Part shown: in pieces, positions 15,956 to 25,114 of the stretch
Numbering within the stretch: position 1 is the stretch's first letter
Layout of the letters: every line of letters begins with the position of its first letter
From: Enterococcus xiangfangensis
Lineage (GTDB): Bacteria > Bacillota > Bacilli > Lactobacillales > Enterococcaceae
DNA: 64,000 bases
Direction of reading: 5' to 3'
Assembly (NCBI RefSeq): GCF_005405365.1
Contig: NZ_BJDX01000004.1
Location: 124,001 to 188,000, forward strand
Made by a program: the position numbers and the translations under genes
Notes under the pieces: generated by a model
The model's input: the letters and a program-made list of their open reading frames with translations, nothing else
What the model was told of the DNA's origin: nothing
Databases searched by the model: none

Positions 15956-16160
15956 ATGAATTGAATGCGTCACTGTTATTACAAGTAATCTAAGCTATAA
16001 ACAAGCTATTTTCTCTTTACTAGCATTAGAGGCATTGTCTAATGATTGTGTGGGAAATCAGGTATATCAAGATACTGTGCAGAATATTATTCATCAAACA
16101 ATAGAAAGTGCAGAAATTGAATTGACTATTATTGAAAGTTTTCCAGAAATTGAAACCTAG
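15956..16160 (+). pseudogene. Small gene with an early frameshift
   Basis: After TGGAGA and an ATG at 15956 the frame stops at once (ATG AAT TGA). Removing one T gives a continuous 67-codon frame with CVTVITSNLSYKQAIFSLLA and SNDCVGNQVYQDTVQNII, ending at the TAG at 16158-16160 just inside a strong terminator. The amino acid pattern looks like a real small protein. Either the gene is broken by one base or it starts at an unusual codon (ATT). Family unknown. Confidence 0.5.
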
Positions 16161-16184
16161 TCTGCTTTAGACTAGGTTTTTTTA
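16154..16184 (+). terminator. Strong terminator before the restriction-modification pair
   Basis: AAACCTAGTCT and AGACTAGGTTT form an 11-bp stem with a short loop and a seven-T tail. Confidence 0.9.
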
Positions 16185-16248
16185 TATCCCTAATTAAGTT
16201 GAAAGCTGTTATAATTAAAATGAATATTTTACGAAGGAGTTATGTGGG

Positions 16249-17553
16249 ATGGCAAATTCACGTCGACAACATTTAACAAAAGCCAAAAAAAGCAAGAATG
16301 ATGAGTTTTATACTCAATGGTCAGATATAGAGAAAGAGATAAATGCCTATATAGAATATAATCCAAATGTTTTTTTAGGAAAAACAATTCTCTTACCAGC
16401 AGATGACCCATTCGAGAGTAATTTTTTTAAGTTTTTTGCTACAAAATTCAATGAATTTGGAATTAAAAAATTAATTTCAACGTCATATGCACCAAGCCCA
16501 ATTGTTAATACTCAACTTACATTACTACCCGAATTAGTACCTGAAAAAGAAATTGATAGTAGACGAAATAAATATATCAAAGAAGCTTATAAGATAGAAC
16601 TAACAGAAGTAATAGATGAAGATGGTATTGGTGCAGTAAATATTAATGACGTAATTACTAGATTGAAAAAAGAAAAAGAAAAAATTGATTCTGGCGGAAA
16701 AAGCAGTATTTTATCTTATTTAGAAGGTGACAAAAATCCTGATAATATTGAAAGATTTTCAGCAGGAGATTTCCGAAGTCAAGAAGTATCGAAACTTAGA
16801 GAGGAAGCAGATATTATTATTACAAATCCACCGTTCTCTTTGTTTCGAGAATTTCTTAATTGGATTAACCCTTTGGAGAAACAATTTTTGATTATTGGAA
16901 ATATGAATGCTATTACCTACAAAGAAGTATTTCCATTGATAAAGGATAATAAAATTTGGCTAGGAACAGGAATGGGAAGATGGATTTCAGGCTTTATTGT
17001 ACCGGATAATTATGGACTATACGGTTCAGAAGCTAGAATAGAAAAGGGGCAGAGGATTGTAGCGACAAATAATGCACTATGGTTAACTAATTTAGACCAT
17101 GGAAAACGTCATCAAGTTCTTTCATTAATGACTATGGAAGATAATATTAAGTTTAGTAAACATAAAAGTATTAAAGGGAAAAGCTACGACTATTATGACA
17201 ATTTAGATGGTATCGAAGTACCATTTACAGATGCGATACCTAAAGATTATAACGGAGTAATGGGAGTTCCTATTTCATTTTTAGATAAATATAATCCTGA
17301 ACAATTTGAAATAATAGGTCTTGGAAATAGTAGAGAAAATTTTACTCCTAACAAGGATTATATAAATCCCAAAAAAGTAATGAAAAAAACAAGAGAAATA
17401 GTAAATGGTGGAGCAATCAATCAAGTTTTGGCAATAAGGAAAACTATCGAACCTGATATTAATACTACTTACTACTGTGCTGATAATGCAGATTATTTGA
17501 TAGCACCATATGCTAGAGTTTTAATTAAGAAAAGGATAGGTGGCAATAAATGA
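16249..17553 (+). CDS. EcoRI-type adenine-specific DNA methyltransferase
   Basis: 434 residues. The N-terminus ([20 protein letters not shown]) and [12 protein letters not shown] at about 52-62 match the EcoRI methylase family; the catalytic N-P-P-F motif lies at residues 193-196 after a hydrophobic strand (ADIIIT). This family methylates adenine N6 in DNA using S-adenosylmethionine. It is about 100 residues longer than M.EcoRI, with an extra charged insert around residues 110-170. The stop overlaps the start of the DUF262-HNH gene (ATGA at 17550-17553), so the two form an operon. It probably protects the host from that nuclease. The target sequence cannot be read from the protein. Confidence 0.92.
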   Translation: MANSRRQHLTKAKKSKNDEFYTQWSDIEKEINAYIEYNPNVFLGKTILLPADDPFESNFFKFFATKFNEFGIKKLISTSYAPSPIVNTQLTLLPELVPEKEIDSRRNKYIKEAYKIELTEVIDEDGIGAVNINDVITRLKKEKEKIDSGGKSSILSYLEGDKNPDNIERFSAGDFRSQEVSKLREEADIIITNPPFSLFREFLNWINPLEKQFLIIGNMNAITYKEVFPLIKDNKIWLGTGMGRWISGFIVPDNYGLYGSEARIEKGQRIVATNNALWLTNLDHGKRHQVLSLMTMEDNIKFSKHKSIKGKSYDYYDNLDGIEVPFTDAIPKDYNGVMGVPISFLDKYNPEQFEIIGLGNSRENFTPNKDYINPKKVMKKTREIVNGGAINQVLAIRKTIEPDINTTYYCADNADYLIAPYARVLIKKRIGGNK

Positions 17554-18719
17554 GAACGGAGTTGAAAACATATACAGTCGATGAAATTGTCAGAGGGTTT
17601 ATATATAATGATTTTGAAGGAAAGGGTCTTTTTGGATTATCTGGAAAGTTAATCATCCAACCTGAATATCAACGGAACTATATATATGCTGATGGAAAGA
17701 GAGATGTGGCGTGTATTGAATCTATTCTTAAAGGTTATCCCTTAGGACTAATCTACTTCAATAAAATCTCAGATGATTCGTTTGAGATTTTAGATGGGCA
17801 ACAAAGAATTACCTCCATAGGACGTTTTGTCACTGGGAAATTTGCTGTATTGGACTTTAATGGAAACAGAAATTATTTTTCTGGACTTAGTATTGACCAA
17901 CAGGAGAAGATATTAAATTATGAACTTTTAGTCTATGAGTGTGAAGGAAGCGAAAGCGAAATAAAGGAATGGTTTAAAACGATTAATATTTCAGGAGTAC
18001 CGCTTAATGAACAAGAACTGAGAAATGCAATTTATTCTGGCCCTTTTGTATCAGAAGCGAAAAAGGAATTTTCAAATTCAGGAAATGCAAATCAACAAAA
18101 ATGGCAAAGTTATATTAAGGGAGTTGTTAATAGGCAAGAGATTTTACAAGAAGCTTTAAATTGGGTAAGTAAAGGTGAAATTGATAATTATATGTCAAAG
18201 CATCGAAATGATACGAATATTAATGAATTAAAAACATATTTTAATACAGTTATAGATTGGGTATCTAGTGTTTTTACTAGCGTTGAATCTGAAATGCGTG
18301 GTTTGGAATGGGGAAGATTGTATGAAACATATCATAATAATTCTTATAATCCAACTGAAGTAGAAAATAAAATTTCAAAATTATATGAAGATAGTGACAT
18401 AACTAAGAAAAGTGGTATGTTCGAGTATATACTAAGTGGTGAAAAACCAGAATTTATTAAGCTGCTATCTATTCGGGCATTCTCAGAAACAGATAAAAAG
18501 TCTAAATATAGAGAACAAACTAATGAAGCGGAAAAAAATAATAGTTCCAACTGTCCTATTTGTAAAACTGATTTACAATACGAACATACTACACATATTT
18601 GGAAATACAAAGAGATGGCAGGAGACCATATAATACCATGGAGTAAAGGTGGGAAAACTGAACGAAACAATCTACAAATGCTATGTAAGCATCACAATAG
18701 TTTGAAATCAAATCATTAG
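17550..18719 (+). CDS. DUF262 and HNH nuclease paired with the methyltransferase
   Basis: 389 residues. The N-terminal DUF262 (ParB/sulfiredoxin-like, as in GmrS and BrxU) shows [11 protein letters not shown] near 37-47 and DGQQR at 82-86. After a helical middle part comes a C-terminal HNH domain: CPIC (335-338), [10 protein letters not shown] (359-368) and [11 protein letters not shown] (about 373-383), with paired cysteines for zinc. In GmrSD-type enzymes DUF262 hydrolyses nucleotides and the HNH part cuts DNA, often modified DNA. Here the partner is an EcoRI-like methylase, so it may instead be a restriction enzyme blocked by methylation, or cut only where methylation is missing. Both readings are inference. 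Confidence 0.88.
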   Translation: MRTELKTYTVDEIVRGFIYNDFEGKGLFGLSGKLIIQPEYQRNYIYADGKRDVACIESILKGYPLGLIYFNKISDDSFEILDGQQRITSIGRFVTGKFAVLDFNGNRNYFSGLSIDQQEKILNYELLVYECEGSESEIKEWFKTINISGVPLNEQELRNAIYSGPFVSEAKKEFSNSGNANQQKWQSYIKGVVNRQEILQEALNWVSKGEIDNYMSKHRNDTNINELKTYFNTVIDWVSSVFTSVESEMRGLEWGRLYETYHNNSYNPTEVENKISKLYEDSDITKKSGMFEYILSGEKPEFIKLLSIRAFSETDKKSKYREQTNEAEKNNSSNCPICKTDLQYEHTTHIWKYKEMAGDHIIPWSKGGKTERNNLQMLCKHHNSLKSNH

Positions 18720-18887
18720 CAACTAGTATTTTGGTCAATTGAGTTATAACTTGTATTGAATTTAATAAATAACTCGTATTTAGTTCTCTCTATATATTAT
18801 ACAAGTAAATTTCAATATGTTTAAACAAAATATTTTTTGTAATAGCTACCAGCATTTTCCTTGTAAAAAATGGTTGAATAACAAATT

Positions 18888-18918
18888 TTAAAAAAAAGCC
18901 TTTAACTAGGCTTTTTAT
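18888..18918 (+). terminator. Terminator between the two defence operons
   Basis: AAAAAGCCT and AGGCTTTTT with a 6-base loop, A-rich before and T-rich after. It separates the methylase-nuclease pair from the nuclease-helicase pair. Confidence 0.85.
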
Positions 18919-18979
18919 TGTACTGAGACACAAATTATGAAATGTATAACATGTTTATTATGAAGATTGGGGTGTGACA

Positions 18980-20593
18980 ATGAGCTACATTGAAAAAATG
19001 ACAATCCAAGGCTTCAAAAAATTTAAAGATTTTGAAATTGTATTTAATAAAGATATGAATGTTTTGGTTGGTGAGAACGAAGCAGGAAAAAGTACAATTT
19101 TGGAAGCAATAGATTTAGCTTTAAACCAAAAAATATATGGGTTGATAGATGGAAATAATGAGCAATTATTTAACGCAGATAATATTAAACGATTCAAGAA
19201 CAAACCTGAATTTTCTCACCTACCTGAAATTCTAGTAGAAGTATATTTAAATATGGATTCAGAGCTTCCAATAAGTAAACAACACTTTATGGGATTAGAT
19301 TATACGAATGGGAAAGTATTGAAGGAAGAAAAAACAGGTATAAAATTTTGGTATCATTTTGATAATGATTTTGAACAAGATTTTTACAAACTAAATTTTT
19401 CTGAAAATCCAAATATACCTATAGAATTCTATAAATTTGAATGGCTTACATTTCAAGGTGGGAGCTATAAAAGATTGAAAAATCCAATAAAATCTCTTTT
19501 CATTGATAATTCATCTGTAAAGAATGATTTGTATGGTTCTTATACTAAACAAGTTTTTGAGAATAAGATACCAAATGATATCCGAAGAAAATTGTCTATG
19601 AAGCTAAAAACACATATTGCTGACTTCTTAGATTCAGAAGAAGAATCACTAAAAATAGGTGAACAAACTATCTCTATTGACGAGAAGAAATCTGGTATTA
19701 CTAAAATAATTGATATCCGAGAAAACAATATATCAATACAACATATGGGAAAAGGCAGAGAAAATTTTATTAAGACTGAGGTTGCATTGCAAATAGATTC
19801 AAGCCTTATTCTAGTTGAAGAACCAGAAAACCATTTGAGCCATTCGATGACAAAAAAATTAATTGAAAAAATAAAAGTAGAGTCAGATAATTCCCAAATA
19901 ATTATTACTACTCATAATCCTTTAATAACATCTAGACTAAACATTCAAAAGACTATATGGATAACTCCAAATGAAAAAGCTGTAAAATTAAATGATGTAG
20001 ATAAAAAAGTAGCTAAATTCTTTGAAAAATCAGATAATTCTAACCTACTAGAGTTCATCTTATCTCAGAAAGTAATTCTAGTAGAAGGTGCAACGGAATA
20101 TATTTACATTCCTAACTTTTATCACACTGTTTGTGGAAAAGGCATAGATGAATCTGGTGTGCATATAATATCGATGTCAGGAATTACTTACAAAAACTAT
20201 GTTGAAATTGCAAAAAAAATTCAAAAACCACTTTTAGTTATTACGGATAATGATGGAGATGCTGAGAGAATAACGACTATCGATGCATTGAATAATTGTT
20301 TAAATGAAAATGGATGCAATATATTAATAAAGTGTGATGAGAAAATAGAGAATTCAACTTTTGAAAGAGTTCTATTTAATGAAAATATCAAAATATTAGC
20401 TGATTATAAAAAAAATTCAAATGTATCTACTATTTATAAAGAAGAAGATGTAGAAAGCAAAGCATTAGCATATATGTTGAAAAATAAAGCCGATTCTGCT
20501 ATTGAGATAACAACAAATTCTGAATATATTGATAACTTAAAAGTTCCAATGTATATAAGTGAGGGGTTAAAATGGCTAAATCAGGTAAAATAA
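18980..20593 (+). CDS. OLD-family ATPase-TOPRIM nuclease (GajA-like)
   Basis: 537 residues. N-terminal ABC/SMC-type ATPase with Walker A GENEAGKST (31-39) and Walker B LILVEEPENH (E280/E281), then a C-terminal TOPRIM domain with VEG at 368-370 and DNDGD at 423-427. This is the build of OLD nucleases; class 2 members are followed by a UvrD-like helicase, as here, and correspond to GajA of the Gabija antiphage system. The ATG at 18980 is preferred to the GTG at 18974 because GGGG lies 7 bases before it. The helicase start overlaps by 22 bases. Slightly shorter than the best known GajA (about 580). A cleft between ATPase and TOPRIM parts is typical. Confidence 0.85.
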   Translation: MSYIEKMTIQGFKKFKDFEIVFNKDMNVLVGENEAGKSTILEAIDLALNQKIYGLIDGNNEQLFNADNIKRFKNKPEFSHLPEILVEVYLNMDSELPISKQHFMGLDYTNGKVLKEEKTGIKFWYHFDNDFEQDFYKLNFSENPNIPIEFYKFEWLTFQGGSYKRLKNPIKSLFIDNSSVKNDLYGSYTKQVFENKIPNDIRRKLSMKLKTHIADFLDSEEESLKIGEQTISIDEKKSGITKIIDIRENNISIQHMGKGRENFIKTEVALQIDSSLILVEEPENHLSHSMTKKLIEKIKVESDNSQIIITTHNPLITSRLNIQKTIWITPNEKAVKLNDVDKKVAKFFEKSDNSNLLEFILSQKVILVEGATEYIYIPNFYHTVCGKGIDESGVHIISMSGITYKNYVEIAKKIQKPLLVITDNDGDAERITTIDALNNCLNENGCNILIKCDEKIENSTFERVLFNENIKILADYKKNSNVSTIYKEEDVESKALAYMLKNKADSAIEITTNSEYIDNLKVPMYISEGLKWLNQVK

Positions 20594-21690
20594 TTCTTGC
20601 AAGAGCAGGTTCGGGAAAAACGTATCATATTGCTAATGCATTTGATGAGAAAAAATCAGTTTTATTTATTACTTTTACCAATCAAAACGTGGCGAATATA
20701 AAAAAAGAAATTATGCAGAGATTTAATAATAGCATTCCCAACAATGTTGAAGTAATCACATATAGTAGCTTCTTATATTCATGGATTATTAGACCTTTAG
20801 AGGCAGTTCTACCATTTGAAAATATCAAAAGTAGAGGTGTAGATATTTTTAAAGAACCAGTTCCTCGTACTAATCCACCGAGAAAGGGATACATTACTGA
20901 TGACAAGATAGGACACTATTTGAATCCTGATAATAATAGATACTATTCTGGTCGAATGTCGAAGTTGATAATAAAAAATAAAAAGATACTAAAACCTTTG
21001 ATTGAAGAAAGATTATCATTGCTTGTTGATACAATATATATTGACGAGTTTCAAGATTTTAAAGGGGAAGATTTTGATTTATTAATGTTATTGATGAAAT
21101 CAAAAAAAGTTTATACAGTTGCTGTAGGAGATTTTTATCAACACTCTGTTGCTATGACATCTTCTAAAAGTGGTAAACCTTATAAAAAACAAAAAATATT
21201 TCTTACTGAAGAAGAGTTTTGTTTGTCACTACCTAAATCTTTAGAAGTTGATAAGGAAGCCTTAAAGAAAAGCCGAAGAGTTCCAAGCAGTATTTGTTCA
21301 ATTATTGAAAAGAAGTTAGGTATAGACATACTATCTTGTAATGAGAAAAAAGGAAGTTTTAAATATATTATTGATATTGATGAATTAGAACAACTTTTAA
21401 TTGATGAAGGATGCGTGAAATTAGTTTATCGAAAAGCTTCAGCTTTTCCATATCAACCTGCTATTAATTGGAGTTATTGTAAAGGAGATACTTATTCAAA
21501 AGTTTTAGTAATATTAACAGAACCATATAAAAAATTTAGTGAGGAAAATTATATAATTTCTAAGAATACTAGTCAAGCTGAAGCAAATAAATTATATGTA
21601 GCTTTAACTCGAAGTAATAATGAGCTATATATATGTACCAAAAGTCTTTTTGACTTATTCAATAAACAAAGAATTGAAAAAGGAGAATGA
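20572..21690 (+). CDS. UvrD/Rep-like superfamily 1 helicase (GajB-like)
   Basis: 372 residues with Walker A ARAGSGKT (10-17), a motif Ia-like FITFTNQNVAN, motif II DEFQD (158-162), motif III-like VAVGDFYQHS and motif VI VALTR (343-347). It is shorter than typical GajB (about 490-500) and much shorter than UvrD (about 720), lacking most of the 1B/2B insertions. Paired with an OLD nuclease it suggests a Gabija-like antiphage system in which the helicase-like subunit senses DNA ends or nucleotide levels and activates the nuclease. Whether such a small form still unwinds DNA is open. Confidence 0.83.
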   Translation: MAKSGKIILARAGSGKTYHIANAFDEKKSVLFITFTNQNVANIKKEIMQRFNNSIPNNVEVITYSSFLYSWIIRPLEAVLPFENIKSRGVDIFKEPVPRTNPPRKGYITDDKIGHYLNPDNNRYYSGRMSKLIIKNKKILKPLIEERLSLLVDTIYIDEFQDFKGEDFDLLMLLMKSKKVYTVAVGDFYQHSVAMTSSKSGKPYKKQKIFLTEEEFCLSLPKSLEVDKEALKKSRRVPSSICSIIEKKLGIDILSCNEKKGSFKYIIDIDELEQLLIDEGCVKLVYRKASAFPYQPAINWSYCKGDTYSKVLVILTEPYKKFSEENYIISKNTSQAEANKLYVALTRSNNELYICTKSLFDLFNKQRIEKGE

Positions 21691-21691
21691 T

Positions 21692-21976
21692 ATGGACATT
21701 AAGAAATCTCTGTTAAATTTTATTACAGATGGAGTAGTTACTTGTAAACAGCTTGCCGATTTTTATGATACTTATCACGAAAATAAAGAATTTAAGGATG
21801 CAGTTGATTTTCTAAGTGGAAGTATTGTAATAGATATGGGGCAATTAAAGGACGAATTGTATGCTTCTGAAGATTCACATGCATTAGGTGCTGTGGAATA
21901 TATGCAAAAACATTACCCTTCAGCAATCCTATTGATAGATTTAATCCCTAAGGATAAGAGAAAGTTCATCCATTAA
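21692..21976 (+). CDS. Small third gene of the Gabija-like operon
   Basis: 94 residues, helical, with no membrane part: MDIKKSLLNFITDG, then CKQLADFYDTYHENKEF, then GAVEYMQKHYPSAILLIDLIP. AAAGGAGAA lies 8 bases upstream and it starts one base after the helicase stop, so it belongs to the same transcript. No family recognised. Standard Gabija has two genes; a small extra gene may be a regulator or an unrelated passenger. Confidence 0.7.
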   Translation: MDIKKSLLNFITDGVVTCKQLADFYDTYHENKEFKDAVDFLSGSIVIDMGQLKDELYASEDSHALGAVEYMQKHYPSAILLIDLIPKDKRKFIH

Positions 21977-22317
21977 AATAAAATTTATCAATTTTAAATC
22001 TGTATGTTTGTTACAAAAAATGAAAAATTAAAGCTGATTTTGAGCTGTATTTAAGGACATATTTCTGGAATTATTTGAGATTATGAATTGTTTTTTTTTT
22101 TGAGAAAATTTAATTGGACTACAGACAAGATGCGTAAAAAAATCCTCATTGAGTATGTAGTCCAAGCCATTTAAAGGGACAATTCAACTATTTTTTGAGG
22201 TATAATGAATCCGCAGAAGTTAATAAAAAGAACAGAATTTTGGTTTCTAAGATGCACTGGAATCGGGGATTTACTATCGCTTTAACGCAGGAAAAAGCGA
22301 TAGAAATGCTGATATAA
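21977..22317. other. Island edge without genes; 10-bp inverted repeat
   Basis: TTGGACTACA (22114-22123) and TGTAGTCCAA (22156-22165) form a perfect 10-bp dyad with a 32-base gap. ATCGCTTT/AAAGCGAT (22276-22302) is another dyad. A TATAAT with upstream AT lies near 22200. The base composition changes from island-like to core-like within this stretch, so the right junction of the island probably lies here. No direct repeat can be checked because the left end is outside the window. Confidence 0.45.
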
Positions 22318-22497
22318 CAGCACTTGACCTTGACCACCATGGGCTGTCCGTTAGCAGATATTTTAACGGATAATATCCAATCAGCATTAGCTGAAATTCC
22401 AGAAGTAACGAATGTCGAAGTAAAATTGGTTTGGTATCCAGCGTGGACGACCGATAAAATGAGCCGCTATGCGCGGATTGCATTGGGGATTCGTTAA
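22318..22497 (+). pseudogene. 3' stump of a MIP18/DUF59 (SufT/PaaD-like) gene
   Basis: From 22324 the frame reads LTLTTMGCPLADILTDNI and then VEVKLVWYPAWTTDKMSRYA, ending ALGIR and TAA at 22495-22497. This is the C-terminal half of the small metal-sulfur cluster assembly proteins of the DUF59 family (about 105-110 residues when complete, MGCP being the conserved cysteine motif). An in-frame TAA at 22315 and the lack of any upstream half show truncation. Codon use is core-like, unlike the island. The break is next to the island edge, so island entry or rearrangement probably cut the gene. Confidence 0.82.
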
Positions 22498-22887
22498 GCC
22501 TCATTGATTTAATTGTAGTCTAGGAGATCTCTGCCAATTTTAGAAACTATTCAAAGTGTTATTAAAAACTCTTTTGCTGACTTTAAAAAGTTGGTAAAAG
22601 AGTTTTTTTTGTTTTCCAATGTTTTTATTACGTATGGTTGTCTTAGATCTTTCCTTACGGAGCCACCTAAAAAACGAAAGGATACAAGTCCAACGGATAT
22701 CTATATTCCGATTTTTTTAAAAATAGTAAAAAAAACACCAAAATGTCCGCTACTCCTTCAGATTTTTTGGTGTTTTTTTGAACAATCACAATCTAGTAGA
22801 ATTTTGCACTTTTCGGCTTAGTCAAAAAATTTTCTAGCGTTTTTTATACAGATTTTAGAATCGGATCAGTCAAGTTGTTAAAACCAA
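22498..22887 (+). terminator. Gene-free gap with two terminators
   Basis: AAAAACTCTTTT (22564-22575) pairs with AAAAGAGTTTTT (22597-22608) with a T tail, and AAAAACACCAAAA (22732-22744) pairs with TTTTTTGGTGTTTTT (22763-22777). The second can also serve the minus strand gene from 23463, being symmetric in A and T. Between them is unrecognised sequence, possibly debris. Confidence 0.65.
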
Positions 22888-23463
22888 TCATTTAATAAAA
22901 AGCGAGGTAAAAAAATCTAATAAAGCTGCGGTTCTGATCCTAGTCGGTTCATTGAGTGAGGTAAGCTCTGTTTGACGTTCACTAGCAGAAGCTTCTTTTA
23001 GAGCGAGCAGTCGGTAGATCAAGCGTAAGTCTTGGCGCCGAACTTTTGGCAGATGCTGCAGCAAGACTTGATTGAAGTCTGTGTTCATTTGGTTGATCCC
23101 GATCAACGGATCTTTTTGCAGCGTATAATTCGTTAAATACCGGTCAAGATCTTGCATCGCAGCGGCGGCTTTTTCCGGCATGAATCCATTGGCCCAAGTT
23201 GCCGTCAACAAGACAAAGCTATCGGCATCTGATAATTCTTTTTGAAAAGCTAGGATTGTTGCGTCTAATACCTTTTCTTGTAAAACTTCAAAAACAGCCG
23301 GCTCATTCTTTTTGATCCGCAAGAAATAGTTAGTGAAACCATCGCTATTTAATAAATTTAGGTCGATTGCTTTAAACCAATTATAGTGATGCGAGTTTAA
23401 ATAAGCGTAAGTTTTCTCTTGCGTAGTTCGTTGGATTTTTTTTAATTCATCATTTGTTTTCAT
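22888..23463 (-). CDS. Conserved hypothetical protein
   Basis: 191 residues from an ATG at 23463 with GAAAGCGGG upstream; the longer frame to 23679 would run through the divergent promoter region and is unlikely. Helical, soluble, with several WF and YF pairs (NSHHYNWFKAIDLN, TATWANGFMPEK). I do not recognise the family. It is divergent from the transporter operon, with about 115 bp shared between the two starts, so both may be controlled from the same stretch. Confidence 0.6.
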   Translation of the reverse strand: MKTNDELKKIQRTTQEKTYAYLNSHHYNWFKAIDLNLLNSDGFTNYFLRIKKNEPAVFEVLQEKVLDATILAFQKELSDADSFVLLTATWANGFMPEKAAAAMQDLDRYLTNYTLQKDPLIGINQMNTDFNQVLLQHLPKVRRQDLRLIYRLLALKEASASERQTELTSLNEPTRIRTAALLDFFTSLFIK

Positions 23464-23578
23464 TGTTTTCCCGCTTTCTTTTTTTGCTATTATACTACTT
23501 TTTGACAAGCCAATCCTTTTGCCTCCTATTTTGATTACGTTATACTGAAAATAGGTCATATTTTTGAAAGGAAAATTT

Positions 23579-25114
23579 ATGAATGAATTGATAGCTACAT
23601 TTAATGAGAGAAAAGATGAGCTTTTATCGGCGATCTTTGAACATTTAGCGATTTCTTTGAGTGCGCTGTTAATCGCCATTGTGATCGCAATCCCATTGGC
23701 AATTTTGTTAAGTCAGCGGAAAAAATCAGCGGAAGTTGTTTTACAAATAACTAGTATTTTGCAGACGATTCCTTCATTAGCTTTACTAGGATTGTTGATT
23801 CCTTTTGTAGGGATAGGGACAGTGCCGGCATTGATCGCACTAGTCGTATATGCATTATTGCCGATTTTTCAAAACACATATATCGGCTTAGCCGAGATTG
23901 ATCCATCTATTGAAGAGGCAGCTGACGCATTTGGAATGTCGCGAATGCACAAATTGGTACGTGTTGAGTTGCCGATGGCTATGCCTGTAATTATTTCCGG
24001 GATTCGGACTGCCTTGGTCTTGATCATTGGGACCGCAACCTTGGCTGCGTTGATCGGTGCTGGTGGACTAGGAACTTTCATTCTATTGGGAATCGATCGA
24101 AACGATCCGAACTTGACATTGATCGGTGCGATTAGTTCAGCTTTATTGGCAATTATTTTTAGTACATTGATTCGTTTCTTACAAAATCGCAGCGGAAAAG
24201 TAATTTTGATTACGTTAGGCGTCATTTCCGTAAGTATCGGAGGAATCTTTTTTGCTCAGAGTCATCCGATTGGTCACGAAACCATAACAATTGCCGGGAA
24301 ACTTGGCTCTGAACCTGATATCTTAATTAATATGTATAAAGAAGTGATTAAAGAGGAAGATCCTTCAATCACGGTGGAGTTAAAACCTAATTTTGGGAAG
24401 ACTAGTTTCTTATTCAGCGCTGTAAAGAGCGACCAGATCGACATTTATCCTGAATTTACGGGAACGGTTTTAGAAAGCTTAGTGAAGGTTCCAAAAAACA
24501 CACCGGATGACCTTTCGCCAGAAAAAACGTATCGTGAAGCAAATAAATTACTAGCTGACCAATTTGATATTCGTTTGTTAGAACCGATGGCTTATGAAAA
24601 CACATATGCTTTAGCTATGAAGAAAAGCGAAGCCGAAAAACGCGGAATCACAAAAATTTCAGATCTGCGTGCGCAGCAAGGGCAATTAAAGGCTGGTTTT
24701 ACTTTAGAATTTATCGACCGTCAAGATGGCTATCGTGGAATTCAAGAGCAATATGGCGTAAATTTAAGTTCGGTACAAAGTATGGAACCAGCATTGCGTT
24801 ATCAAGCCATCAATAATGGCGATGTAGATGTGATTGATGCCTATTCCACAGATAGTGAGATCAAGCAATACGATTTAGTGACATTAGAAGATGACCAACA
24901 GCTCTTTCCACCATATCAAGGTGCTCCTTTAATGAAAAAAGAATTTGCGGACAAACATCCTAAAGTCGTCAAAGCCTTGAATCGGTTAGCGGGTAAAATC
25001 ACGGAGGAACAAATGATTGAGATGAATTATCTTGTCAACGTGAAGAAAGAACAACCGGCAAAAGTCGCCCATGACTTCTTAGTGAAGGAAAATATCATTG
25101 GGGAGGGAAATTAG
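23579..25114 (+). CDS. ABC transporter permease fused to substrate-binding domain (EgtU/OpuC-type)
   Basis: 511 residues. Residues 1-210 are the permease with five or six helices and the EAA-type loop ([24 protein letters not shown]); after a further helix (about 213-230) comes an OpuAC/ProX-like binding domain ([36 protein letters not shown]). The fused layout is that of BusB, OpuC and EgtU. EgtU imports ergothioneine in streptococci, others import glycine betaine, carnitine, choline or proline betaine. I start at ATG 23579 with GAAAGGA upstream; the TTG at 23564 overlaps that site. A thiol/disulfide reductase in the same operon favours a low-molecular-weight thiol as substrate, but residues deciding this cannot be judged here. 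Confidence 0.85.
   Translation: MNELIATFNERKDELLSAIFEHLAISLSALLIAIVIAIPLAILLSQRKKSAEVVLQITSILQTIPSLALLGLLIPFVGIGTVPALIALVVYALLPIFQNTYIGLAEIDPSIEEAADAFGMSRMHKLVRVELPMAMPVIISGIRTALVLIIGTATLAALIGAGGLGTFILLGIDRNDPNLTLIGAISSALLAIIFSTLIRFLQNRSGKVILITLGVISVSIGGIFFAQSHPIGHETITIAGKLGSEPDILINMYKEVIKEEDPSITVELKPNFGKTSFLFSAVKSDQIDIYPEFTGTVLESLVKVPKNTPDDLSPEKTYREANKLLADQFDIRLLEPMAYENTYALAMKKSEAEKRGITKISDLRAQQGQLKAGFTLEFIDRQDGYRGIQEQYGVNLSSVQSMEPALRYQAINNGDVDVIDAYSTDSEIKQYDLVTLEDDQQLFPPYQGAPLMKKEFADKHPKVVKALNRLAGKITEEQMIEMNYLVNVKKEQPAKVAHDFLVKENIIGEGN

Noticed and set aside
18344..18670. Open frame opposite the DUF262-HNH gene
   Set aside because: Shadow of the HNH region; codon pattern and composition follow the real gene on the other strand.
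1..22300. Conjugative element or prophage
   Set aside because: No relaxase, coupling protein, VirB4-type ATPase, terminase, portal or capsid gene is visible, so I only call it an island with plasmid- or satellite-like replication genes.
22591..22821. Open frame of 76 codons near the island edge
   Set aside because: It runs through a terminator hairpin and has no protein-like pattern.
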